A stretch of DNA of 13,906 nt, taken from the NCBI GenBank assembly GCA_028875335.1, contig JAPPEF010000368.1, positions 1 to 13,906 of the forward strand. Direction: 5' to 3'. Every line of letters starts with the position of its first letter. Position 1 is the first letter of the stretch. The notes beneath the pieces were generated by a model. It ran no database searches. It saw only the letters and a program-made list of their open reading frames with translations, and was not told the origin of the DNA. The DNA comes from Gemmatimonadota bacterium (GTDB lineage Bacteria; Latescibacterota; UBA2968; UBA8231). A program made the position numbers and the translations under genes. Positions 1 through 6,513 of this stretch are shown piece by piece.

Positions 1-740
1 AGCTGATGTTCGGCGACTTTTCGCTGTTGACCATGGACCAAATCGTCAATCAGGCAGCCAAGATCCGCTACATGTCGGGCGGCCAGTGCAAGGTTCCGCT
101 GACGATCCGGCTGTCGATGGGAGCCGGGCGGTCTTCAGCCGCGCAGCACTCGCAAAGCTTGCACGCGCTTTTCGCCCATATTCCCGGCCTCAAAGTCGCC
201 ATCCCTGCTACGCCGCGCGATGCCAAGGGCCTGCTCAAGACTGCGATCCGCGACGACAACCCCGTGCTGTTCTTCGAAGACAAGATGATGTACAACGACT
301 CCGGCCCCGTGCCCGAAGAAGACGATTTCCTCATTCCCTTTGGCGAGGCCGAGGTCAAGCGCGCCGGCACTGACCTGACCCTCGTCGCCACCTCCAGCAT
401 GGTCGGCGTCGCCTTGGCCGCGGCGGAAGATCTTGCCGCCCAGGGTCTAGAAGCCGAGGTCGTCGATCCGCGCACCTTAGTGCCGCTGGACAAGGAGACT
501 CTGCTCTCCTCGGTGCGCAAAACCGGCTATGCAGTGGTGATTGATGAAGGTGTCGAGCGCTACGGCACCACGGCCGAACTTGCTTCCATCCTCAACGCCG
601 AGGCATTCGATTGGCTCGACGCCCCCGTCTTGCGCATCGGCGCGGCCGACGTGCCCATCCCCTTCAGCCCCACCCTCGAGATGCCGACCATTCCCAGCCA
701 AGAGCGCATCGTCGAGACCGTTCTTTCACAGCGAGGTTAG
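1..740 (+). CDS. Alpha-keto-acid dehydrogenase E1 component, beta subunit (5' truncated by window edge)
   Basis: Beta subunit of a thiamine-diphosphate-dependent E1 (pyruvate, acetoin or branched-chain 2-oxoacid dehydrogenase type), a cytoplasmic enzyme that decarboxylates a 2-oxoacid and passes the acyl group to lipoyl-E2. The frame is open from base 3 and ends in TAG at 738-740. About 245 residues are visible against roughly 325 in the family, so about 80 N-terminal residues lie outside the window. Visible hallmarks are DQIVNQAAKIRYMSGG, the conserved QHSQSLHALFAHIPGLKV segment with its histidine, then NPVLFFEDKMMY, followed by the transketolase C-terminal domain with DPRTLVPLD and VIDEG. 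The substrate cannot be told from this part. No E2 gene follows, so this is probably the last gene of its operon; the alpha subunit would be expected upstream. The family is certain and the substrate is open. Confidence 0.93.
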   Translation, partial: LMFGDFSLLTMDQIVNQAAKIRYMSGGQCKVPLTIRLSMGAGRSSAAQHSQSLHALFAHIPGLKVAIPATPRDAKGLLKTAIRDDNPVLFFEDKMMYNDSGPVPEEDDFLIPFGEAEVKRAGTDLTLVATSSMVGVALAAAEDLAAQGLEAEVVDPRTLVPLDKETLLSSVRKTGYAVVIDEGVERYGTTAELASILNAEAFDWLDAPVLRIGAADVPIPFSPTLEMPTIPSQERIVETVLSQRG

Positions 741-884
741 GCATCACTCCTTCCCTGTGGCCCCTGCGCGACGCAGTGTTTCAATCCACGATGCGGTTTT
801 CCTTCATCCGCATGCGCAACGCCGTGCCTCGGCCCTAGCCGCTTTGATTTTGCTGCCCCGACGGTTGCGTTCAGCACATAGTTG

Positions 885-932
885 AACGCGCTCGGATAGT
901 TTTGACGAAGGGGATAGCAACAAAGAATTTGG
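885..932 (+). other. Relic of a vapB leader upstream of the first LRR gene
   Basis: This stretch resembles the vapB leader and first codons at 3956-4007. Bases 885-899 match 3956-3970 at 13 of 15 positions, and 907-922 match 3982-3997 at 15 of 16, including the ribosome binding site and 'gatagcaac'. A gap of a few bases lies between the two blocks. Where vapB has ATG GAA TCT, this copy reads AAA GAA TTT, so the start codon is gone. The likeliest reading is that a vapB (or vapBC) copy once stood here and most of it was deleted. The rest of 741-966 shows no other gene, and the weak hairpin at 791-813 lacks a T-tract. Confidence 0.5.
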
Positions 933-966
933 GCGCGTTTCCAGGCCCGCAATAGGAGGAATTTTT

Positions 967-2037
967 ATGACCATGCTCCTCGTTGTTTTCGCGCTCGCGC
1001 TGATCGCTTGCGGTGGTCAAGAAAGTGTCACCGCTCCCGTCCTAAATCCTGCTACTCCTGTCAAGGCAGGTAAAGCAGTTGCCGCAGATCGGGCCGCATT
1101 AGTGGCCCTATATGAGGCAACTGGCGGCGATAGCTGGCCGGATAACACCAACTGGCTTAGTGAAGTTCGTCTAGGGTCATGGGAGGGTGTGTATGTAAAC
1201 TCTGACGGTCGCGTCATTTATCTCCGGATCAAAAACAACCAGTTGAGCGGAGAAATACCGCCCCAATTAGGCCACCTCGAAAACCTGCGATGGCTGGACC
1301 TCAGTGGCAACCAGTTGAGCGGGGAAATACCGCCCCAATTAGGCCACCTCGAAAACCTGCGATGGCTGGACCTTAGCGATAACCAGTTGAGTGGGGAAAT
1401 ACCGCCCGAACTAGGCCATCTCGAAAATCTGCAAGACCTGCGGCTCAGGAAGAATCAGTTGAGCGGAGAAATACTGCCCCAATTAGACCACCTCGAAAAC
1501 CTGAGACGGCTAGATCTCGGTGGCAACCAGTTGAGTGGGGAAATACCGCCCGAACTAGGCCACCTCGAAAATCTGCAAGACCTGCGGCTCAGGAGGAATC
1601 AGTTGAGCGGAGAAATACCGTCCCAATTAGGCCACCTCGAAAACCTGAGACGGCTGGACCTTAGCGATAACCAGTTGAGTGGGGAAATACCGCCCGAATT
1701 GGGCCACCTCGAAAACCTGCGATGGCTATATCTCGGCAACAACCAGTTGGGCGGGGCATACGAATTAGACCACTTTGAAAGCCTGCAAGACTTATTCCTC
1801 AGCGGCAACTGGTTGCGTAGGGCCATACCGCCCGAATTGGGCCACCTCGAAAACCTGCGATGGCTGGACCTTAGCAACAACCAGTTGAGCGGGACTATAC
1901 CGCCCGAGCTAGACAACCTCGTCAACCTGCAATGGCTGGACCTCGGCGGCAACCAGTTGAGCGGGTGCGTTCCACCAGCTTTGTTCAAGCTGTTTAGCGA
2001 CTCATATTGGATAACCTCAGTTGGTTGTGATGGCTGA
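967..2037 (+). CDS. Plant-type leucine-rich-repeat lipoprotein
   Basis: Predicted exported lipoprotein of 356 residues, probably a protein- or ligand-binding surface scaffold. A short hydrophobic signal ends in the lipobox LIAC (Cys15); unusually, the n-region has no Lys or Arg. An N-terminal cap follows at about residues 41-90, with LVALYEATGGDSW, NWLS and WEGVYV. From residue 91 come about eleven repeats of the plant-specific type (NQLSGEIPPELGHLENLRWLDL), 24 residues each, except one of 22 at base 1741. The C-terminal cap has two Cys (GCVPP ... VGCDG) that could form a disulfide. The start is supported by AGGAGGA at 954-960, six bases before the ATG. A second LRR lipoprotein gene starts 41 bp downstream. 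The repeats are nearly identical in DNA, which points to recent expansion. The ligand is unknown. Confidence 0.9.
   Translation: MTMLLVVFALALIACGGQESVTAPVLNPATPVKAGKAVAADRAALVALYEATGGDSWPDNTNWLSEVRLGSWEGVYVNSDGRVIYLRIKNNQLSGEIPPQLGHLENLRWLDLSGNQLSGEIPPQLGHLENLRWLDLSDNQLSGEIPPELGHLENLQDLRLRKNQLSGEILPQLDHLENLRRLDLGGNQLSGEIPPELGHLENLQDLRLRRNQLSGEIPSQLGHLENLRRLDLSDNQLSGEIPPELGHLENLRWLYLGNNQLGGAYELDHFESLQDLFLSGNWLRRAIPPELGHLENLRWLDLSNNQLSGTIPPELDNLVNLQWLDLGGNQLSGCVPPALFKLFSDSYWITSVGCDG
1237..1968 (+). repeat. Tandem 72-bp coding repeats of the plant-type LRR gene
   Basis: Units begin with the Asn codon of N-Q-L-S-G at 1237, 1309, 1381, 1453, 1525, 1597, 1669, 1741, 1807, 1879 and 1951. All spacings are 72 bp except 1741-1807, which is 66. 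A higher-order period of 144 bp is visible: 1381-1524 and 1525-1668 are almost identical, sharing the 'ctgcaagacctgcggctcag' unit in the same place. This fits recent unequal crossing-over or slippage in two-unit steps. Confidence 0.9.
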
Positions 2038-2078
2038 ACCTCGAATGTATCGCTTTTTCCCACTCAAGGAGAATCGCC

Positions 2079-3398
2079 ATGATTCGCCTCGTCCTTTTTA
2101 TTGTCGTCTTTGTCCTTGCCGCCTGCTCCGACCCGACCCCGGTATCCCCACACCCAGCGGGCAAAGCCAACTGCGTCTTGTGCGAGTTTTTGGGCGACGA
2201 CAAATACACCATTGCCGATGAGCAGGATGCCCATGAAAGCCCTGACAGCACTTCCGTCACAGACGACGACGATAGCACACCGACAGAAGAAGACGATGGC
2301 ACACCGACAGAAGAAGACGATAGCACACCGACAGAAGAAGACGATGGCACAGCCAACTGTGCCTTGTGCGAGTTCTTGAGCGAGGACCAGTACTCCCCTG
2401 ATGACGCTTTGTTCGCGGACTCTAATCTGGAACGCGTGGTGCGGCAAGTGTTGGGCCGACAGCGCGTCGGCCTTACACCCGAGCATGTCGTTTCCTTGAC
2501 CAGCATCTCGGCTATAGATAAAGGCATTCATAGTTTGGCTGGCCTCGAACACTGTGTAGGTTTGCGATACTTGTCGCTGGGGGGTAACCAGATTGTCGAT
2601 CTTACTCCATTGGCTCAATTAACCAACCTGACAAAGCTGGATCTATTCGGCAACAATATTCGAGATCTCACCCCGCTGAACCAATTAACTAACCTCACAG
2701 AACTGAACTTGGGCGACAACAAAATTTACTACCTTACCCCGTTAGCATCCTTGACCAATCTAGAAACGCTGTCGCTGAGTACCAACAAAATTGTCGATCT
2801 TACCCCATTGGCTCAATTAACCAACCTGACAAAGCTGGATCTACTCGGCAACAATATTCGAGATCTTACCCCGCTAAACCAATTAACTAACCTCACAGAA
2901 CTGAACTTGGGCGACAACAAAATTGGTGATCTTACCCCGCTAAATCCATTAACCAACCTGACAAAGCTGAATCTATTCGGCAACCATGTGGCTGACCTTA
3001 CCTCGCTAAATCCATTAACCAATCTCACAGAGCTAAGGCTAGACAGCAACCGTATTATCGATCTTACCCCGCTGGCCCAATTGATCAACCTAAAAGAACT
3101 GAGTCTAGGCTTTAACCAGATTACCGATATTACCCCACTAAACCCATTAATTAAACTGACAGGACTAGTTCTTAGATCTAACCAGATTACCGATATTACC
3201 CCAATCGCCCATTTGAAAAACCTGCAGTACCTATATCTGTACAATAATCAGATTGAAGACTTGGCTCCCCTGCTTGCTAACACAGATCTAGGGAGCAACG
3301 GCTGTATAATAACCTTGAATGGCAATCCCCTCAGCGAGCAAGTCCGCAACGAACACATCCCCACCCTGCGAGCAAAGGGCTTCCACGTCACCTATTAA
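2079..3398 (+). CDS. Internalin-type LRR lipoprotein with Cys-rich acidic linker
   Basis: Predicted exported lipoprotein, 439 residues. The signal peptide MIRLVLFIVVFVLAAC ends in lipobox LAAC (Cys16). Residues 17-106 form a linker with two copies of an A-N-C-x-L-C-E-F-L module (CxxC at 32/35 and 94/97) flanking an acidic repeat of eight residues (TPTEEDDG/S). An LRR N-cap follows (DSNLERVVRQVLG ... SLAGLEH), then about ten 22-residue repeats (LTPLAQLTNLTKLDLFGNNIRD type) from residue 174, and a C-terminal cap ending NPLSEQVRNEHIPTL. The cap is nearly the same as that of the third LRR protein (NPLSDQALNEHIPAL), so the two are paralogs, unlike the plant-type gene just upstream. AAGGAG lies at the right distance before the ATG. 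The CxxC pairs might bind metal or form disulfides, and the acidic stretch might bind calcium; both are inference. The binding partner is unknown. Confidence 0.9.
   Translation: MIRLVLFIVVFVLAACSDPTPVSPHPAGKANCVLCEFLGDDKYTIADEQDAHESPDSTSVTDDDDSTPTEEDDGTPTEEDDSTPTEEDDGTANCALCEFLSEDQYSPDDALFADSNLERVVRQVLGRQRVGLTPEHVVSLTSISAIDKGIHSLAGLEHCVGLRYLSLGGNQIVDLTPLAQLTNLTKLDLFGNNIRDLTPLNQLTNLTELNLGDNKIYYLTPLASLTNLETLSLSTNKIVDLTPLAQLTNLTKLDLLGNNIRDLTPLNQLTNLTELNLGDNKIGDLTPLNPLTNLTKLNLFGNHVADLTSLNPLTNLTELRLDSNRIIDLTPLAQLINLKELSLGFNQITDITPLNPLIKLTGLVLRSNQITDITPIAHLKNLQYLYLYNNQIEDLAPLLANTDLGSNGCIITLNGNPLSEQVRNEHIPTLRAKGFHVTY
2166..2393 (+). repeat. Duplicated CxxC module flanking a 24-bp tandem repeat
   Basis: The 42-bp segments 2166-2207 and 2352-2393 encode the same module (ANCVLCEFLGDDKY and ANCALCEFLSEDQY). 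Between them, three 24-bp units (2271-2294, 2295-2318, 2319-2342) plus a partial unit to 2351 encode T-P-T-E-E-D-D-G/S. Units alternate 'gatagcaca' and 'gatggcaca'. The arrangement is a low-complexity spacer set between two copies of one Cys module. Confidence 0.9.
2586..2981 (+). repeat. 198-bp segmental duplication inside the second LRR gene
   Basis: Three LRR units starting at 2586 recur starting at 2784, exactly 198 bp (3 x 66) later. Identity is near-complete for about 145 bp (2586-2729 against 2784-2927) and lower in the third unit. The whole array keeps a strict 66-bp register, with the D/Y-x-T-P-L position at 2598, 2664, 2730 and so on to 3258, and no indels. Confidence 0.85.
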
Positions 3399-3404
3399 CC
3401 TCTC

Positions 3405-3913
3405 CGTCCCTCTTCAGCGGAAGGTGGCCTGCCGGTCGAATACCAAGGCCGACCCGACAGCTTGGTGGCGATTCGCTGCGTCGATTCGTGCAAGCGGCAA
3501 TCCAGTCCTTGCCCCAGTAATGGGGCGTTCGCACCTGAAGCCCCAACTCCCCCTCTCGGCCCGCACCTCATACATTGACGATCCTATCGTGGTTGATTAT
3601 CGTTCAAGGTATGGTCGATTTACATACAATAAAGCCCCGGCTGCAAAGCCCTATACTCGCCCAAATTCTGACTCAATACCCCGTCGTCGAGCAGGGATTT
3701 GGCCGGATTGAACGCTTTTCTCGATACCTATGAGACCGCATCCTTCGGCGTAGTCACCTGTCCGTGCCCGGCCCCCAAGGTGTTGTCCTCCCGCGTTATT
3801 GCTCTGCCGCTGAATCTGTTGTTGCTCTGCTGAACCGAATAGACGAGCGCATCGCCCTAATAGCACATCAAGTTTGATATTCAAGAGCACCTTGCTTTAC
3901 TGGAAGGCGTAAA
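3405..3913 (+). pseudogene. Eroded fragments of a paralog of the third LRR gene
   Basis: No intact gene fills 3399-3996, but pieces match sequence further right. Bases 3405-3424 match 6486-6505 (the 3' flank and ribosome binding site after the third LRR gene) at 18 of 20. Bases 3434-3488 match 4864-4918 at about 51 of 55 and encode VEYQGRPDSLVAIRCVD, against VEYQGRADGLVAIRCVD in the intact protein. Bases 3878-3911 match 5304-5338, with one base missing (gagcacc for gagcgacc), which shifts the frame. Stops and frameshifts elsewhere rule out a functional product. The section 3489-3870 gives no further match that I can see. A 5-bp hairpin at 3511-3526 (GCCCC/GGGGC) has no T-tract. The likely origin is duplication of an LRR unit followed by deletion and decay. 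Confidence 0.7.
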
Positions 3914-3914
3914 T

Positions 3915-3953
3915 TTGATGGCTATATAGATCACAATATATATTGGTATATAT
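3915..3953 (+). promoter_or_regulatory. Putative vapBC promoter overlapping a palindromic operator
   Basis: A possible -35 TTGATG (3915-3920) and -10 TATATT (3939-3944, 18-bp spacer) precede vapB. A palindrome with 7-bp arms, ATATATA (3936-3942) and TATATAT (3947-3953) around TTGG, covers the -10. VapB antitoxins of the AbrB type usually repress their own operon by binding such inverted repeats, so this is the natural candidate operator. The stretch is strikingly AT-rich against its surroundings. Only inspection supports it. Confidence 0.5.
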
Positions 3954-3996
3954 CAAACGCACTCGGATGGCGTTAGCACTGGAAGGAGATAGCAAC

Positions 3997-4227
3997 ATGG
4001 AATCTACGGCGAAATTGTTTCAGAATGGACGTTCACAGGCCGTTCGGCTGCCCAAGGCGTTCCGCTTCCCTGGAACTGAGGTCAAGATCCGTAAGGAAGG
4101 CGATGCGGTCATCTTGGAACCACTCAAACGGAGCGAATGGGCCGATGGATTCTGGGATATTTTTGCTCCAGATCCGGATTTTGAGATCCCCGAACCCTTG
4201 GCGACCAAACATTTTGATTTGGATTAG
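3997..4227 (+). CDS. vapB: VapB-type antitoxin (AbrB/SpoVT fold)
   Basis: Antitoxin of a type II toxin-antitoxin pair, 76 residues. It should neutralise the VapC ribonuclease encoded next and repress the operon. Residues 3-48 (TAKLFQNGRSQAVRLPKAFRF ... KEGDAVILEPL) are the swapped-hairpin AbrB-like DNA-binding domain. The tail WADGFWDIFAPDPDF is the expected toxin-binding peptide, rich in Trp and Phe. I chose the ATG at 3997 because GGAAGGAG ends about eight bases before it and because the family begins this way; an upstream TTG at 3943 would add 18 residues across the operator. It ends in TAG at 4225-4227, touching vapC. The gene looks intact. Confidence 0.92.
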   Translation: MESTAKLFQNGRSQAVRLPKAFRFPGTEVKIRKEGDAVILEPLKRSEWADGFWDIFAPDPDFEIPEPLATKHFDLD

Positions 4228-4235
4228 TGGGGCTT

Positions 4236-4637
4236 ATGTACCTACTCGACACGAATATCGTCAATTACTGGATGCGTGGAGCCGCAGCGTTAATTGAACG
4301 GATTAAAAGCCATTCACCCTCTGACTTGGTCCTTTCTACAATAACCCTTGCTGAGATACTGTACGGGATCGAAAAATCGACCAGCAGGAAGAAAGAGAGA
4401 AGGCTCAAAATACAACAAATAGCTTCACCACTTCACATTTATCCTTTTGATGAAGCGGCTGCTCACAAGTATGCCATCATTCGATCTCAGCTTGAGAAAA
4501 ATGGTGCGATCATCAGCGAAAGGGATACACAGATTGCCTCCATCGCCATGGCCAATCAGCTAATCCTCGTTACGCACAACGTGAAAGAATTTGTGTGCGT
4601 TCCCAAGTTAAAAGTCGAAGACTGGGCAGTCGAATAA
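4236..4637 (+). CDS. vapC: VapC-type PIN-domain ribonuclease toxin
   Basis: PIN-domain endoribonuclease, the toxin partner of the preceding VapB; relatives cleave tRNA or rRNA and stop translation. The product is 133 residues from the ATG at 4236, which gives the typical MYLLDTN start. A GTG at 4227 overlapping the vapB stop would add three residues and cannot be excluded. The acidic active-site set is complete: Asp5 (LLDTN), Glu40 (TLAEILYGIE), Asp97 (SERDTQIAS), and the THNVKEF motif with Asn115. The length fits the family, so the toxin is probably active. It lies eight bases after vapB, and the next gene starts 11 bases after its TAA, so translation of all three may be coupled. Confidence 0.93.
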   Translation: MYLLDTNIVNYWMRGAAALIERIKSHSPSDLVLSTITLAEILYGIEKSTSRKKERRLKIQQIASPLHIYPFDEAAAHKYAIIRSQLEKNGAIISERDTQIASIAMANQLILVTHNVKEFVCVPKLKVEDWAVE

Positions 4638-4648
4638 GGGATCTTCTC

Positions 4649-6484
4649 ATGCGCGCGGCGATCTTTCTAGCACTCACGGCACTTGGAACCTCTACGGCGA
4701 CGGCGCAGACCGAACTCTACTTTGCCACTGGCGTCGATAGCACCGGCCGAGCACTCGCGCAAAGCAATGCCGACGGCCACGTGCTAATCGAGTCGCCGCA
4801 GTATCCGCACGGCCTGTGGCTACACTTGGTCGATGAAGCGGGGAATGAGCTGGCCGACATTCGGGTCGAATACCAAGGCCGAGCCGATGGCTTGGTGGCG
4901 ATTCGCTGCGTCGATCCGACCGGCGGCGTGCGGGAGACGCTAGTTTGGACTTGGCCCGAAGGCGATCCTGTGCGCTTGATGATGAAGCCTAGCGAATTAA
5001 TCGACCTGCCGGCGGGGCTGGTCTCCATCGACTGGCAAATCGACCCGAGCGTTGAATCTCAGCTAGAACTGGAGAAGGAGATCCAGCTAATCGGCTGGGA
5101 GGCCGTGGCGGCGTTTCTGCGGAATCATTGGCAAGATCAAGCCGAACGGGTAGTGGTGCAGATCGATACCCATACCGCTTTAGCGATTGATCTGGGGCAT
5201 CCGGAGTCTATAAAGAGGCTGGTTGACTACCTTCAAGACCAAGTGAGGCCCCCACTGGGAGCAATCAACGATTCTACCCTACAGATACTCCTGAATGCAC
5301 AGGTATTCAAGAGCGACCTTGTTTTACTGGAAGGCGTGATTATCCTCTCCACTTCCTTCATTTTGGTGTTCGAGGACTCGGGACTGGAGAAGTGGGTATT
5401 GAGGGCTTTGAACCGACTGAAGGGGCCTATTACTTTGCAGGAAGCTGCTTCCCTGACCCGCTTCTCTATCTCCGATAGTACCGTTCATAGTTTGGCAGGC
5501 ATCGAGCATCTTGTGACCTTGGAAACCTTGGCTCTAGCCACCTACAATATTACTGACGTGAGTCCGCTCGCTGCTTTAACCAACCTTAAAGAGCTAGATC
5601 TATTTCGCAGCCAGGTTGCCGATGTAAGCCCGCTGGCCGGCTTGACCAAACTTGAATGGCTGCGACTGGTGAGCAACCAGATTACTGATGTGAACCCTCT
5701 CGCCACCTTGACCAACCTTAAATCGCTGAGTCTTTCCAACAATCGGGTTGCCGATGTAAGCCCGCTGGCCGATCTGACCAAACTTGAGTCGCTGAGAATA
5801 TTTCATAACCAGCTATCCGATGTGAACCCTCTCGCCACCTTGACCAACCTTAAATCGCTGCATCTGGTGACCAACCAGATTGCCGATGTAAGTCCGCTGG
5901 CCGACTTGAATAAACTTGAGTCGCTGCATCTGAATGCCAATCAAATATCCAATGTGAACCCTCTCGCCACCTTAACCAACCTTAAATCGCTGAGTCTTTT
6001 CAACAATCGGGTTGCCGATGTAAGCCCGCTGGCCGACTTGAACAAACTTGGATCGCTGGATCTGGGTTACAACCAGATTGCTGATGTGAATTCACTCGCC
6101 ACCTTGACCAACTTGTCTGTGCTGAGTTTATGGCGTAACCAGCTATCCGATGTGAACCCTCTCGCCACCTTGACTAACTTGCTTAATTTGAATCTGGCTC
6201 ACAACCAGCTATCCGATGTGAACCCTCTCGCCACCTTGACCAAACTTGAACGACTGAATCTGGAGGACAACCAGATTACTGATGTGAACCCTCTCGCCAC
6301 CTTGACCAACCTGCGAGTGCTGTACCTGAAGGACAACCAGATCAAAGACATAAGCTCCCTAGTCGCTAACACCGGCTTAGGTGGAGGCGATGCGGTATAC
6401 TTGAGAAACAACCCCCTCAGCGACCAAGCACTCAACGAACACATCCCCGCCCTGAAAGCACGGGGCGTCGGCGTCACCTACTAA
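4649..6484 (+). CDS. Secreted internalin-type LRR protein with a novel N-terminal domain
   Basis: Exported LRR protein of 611 residues. The signal peptide (MRAAIFLALTALGTSTATAQ) has no lipobox, so the product is soluble or surface-held by other means. Residues 21-222 form a domain I do not recognise; it contains VEYQGRADGLVAIRCVD, WTWPEGDPVRLMM and an alpha-helical-looking part. A hydrophobic stretch lies at 224-241 (LVLLEGVIILSTSFILVF). An LRR cap (EDSGLEKWVLRALN ... SLAGIEHL) leads into 22-residue repeats from residue 303 to about 567, then a C-cap ending NPLSDQALNEHIPAL. I chose the ATG at 4649 because the signal peptide starts there and TAAGGG precedes it; an in-frame start at 4595 would lie inside vapC. 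A VIT/vWA gene follows after 29 bp. It is a paralog of the gene at 2079-3398. The partner is unknown. Confidence 0.88.
   Translation: MRAAIFLALTALGTSTATAQTELYFATGVDSTGRALAQSNADGHVLIESPQYPHGLWLHLVDEAGNELADIRVEYQGRADGLVAIRCVDPTGGVRETLVWTWPEGDPVRLMMKPSELIDLPAGLVSIDWQIDPSVESQLELEKEIQLIGWEAVAAFLRNHWQDQAERVVVQIDTHTALAIDLGHPESIKRLVDYLQDQVRPPLGAINDSTLQILLNAQVFKSDLVLLEGVIILSTSFILVFEDSGLEKWVLRALNRLKGPITLQEAASLTRFSISDSTVHSLAGIEHLVTLETLALATYNITDVSPLAALTNLKELDLFRSQVADVSPLAGLTKLEWLRLVSNQITDVNPLATLTNLKSLSLSNNRVADVSPLADLTKLESLRIFHNQLSDVNPLATLTNLKSLHLVTNQIADVSPLADLNKLESLHLNANQISNVNPLATLTNLKSLSLFNNRVADVSPLADLNKLGSLDLGYNQIADVNSLATLTNLSVLSLWRNQLSDVNPLATLTNLLNLNLAHNQLSDVNPLATLTKLERLNLEDNQITDVNPLATLTNLRVLYLKDNQIKDISSLVANTGLGGGDAVYLRNNPLSDQALNEHIPALKARGVGVTY
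5555..6350 (+). repeat. 66-bp tandem coding repeats of the third LRR gene
   Basis: Twelve complete 66-bp units run from 5555 to 6346 in perfect register (starts 5555, 5621, 5687 ... 6281, with a degenerate 13th at 6347). Up to 6083, two unit types alternate, giving a 132-bp super-repeat: 'VNPLATLTNLKSL' at 5687, 5819, 5951 and 6083, and 'VSPLADLTKLESL' between them. From 6083 on only the 'NPLATLT' type occurs, in five successive units. No indel breaks the frame. Confidence 0.88.
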
Positions 6485-6513
6485 TCGTCCCTCTTCACCG
6501 AAAGGCCCCCACC

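Noticed and set aside
791..813. Hairpin after the E1 beta gene as a terminator
   Set aside because: It has only a 6-bp stem with an 11-base loop and no T-tract.
1237..1968. CRISPR-like regular repeats
   Set aside because: There are no unique spacers; the repeats are contiguous, in frame, and encode LRRs.
1599..2063. Antisense frame over the first LRR gene, and similar ones over the other LRR genes
   Set aside because: Repetitive coding DNA in register gives repetitive open antisense frames; no start signal or signal peptide supports them.
3319..3711. 130-codon + strand frame across the end of LRR2 and the gap
   Set aside because: It begins inside LRR2 in another frame, has no ribosome binding site, and runs through the eroded fragments without matching the paralog's frame throughout.
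3841..3857. 16-base match of 'gacgagcgcatcgccc' with the VIT/vWA gene near 6652
   Set aside because: It is too short and lacks flanking similarity; chance in GC-rich DNA is adequate.
3700..3870. Translated bits such as AFLDTYETA that recall type I restriction HsdS
   Set aside because: The motif is short and the frame soon breaks; similarity to the LRR paralog nearby explains at least the right end better.
4595..4648. Upstream start for the third LRR gene
   Set aside because: It would add 18 residues overlapping vapC and bury the signal peptide; the ATG at 4649 has a ribosome binding site and a proper signal sequence.
2079..6484. Diversity-generating retroelement acting on the LRR genes
   Set aside because: There is no reverse transcriptase, no template repeat and no adenine-specific variation pattern in the window.
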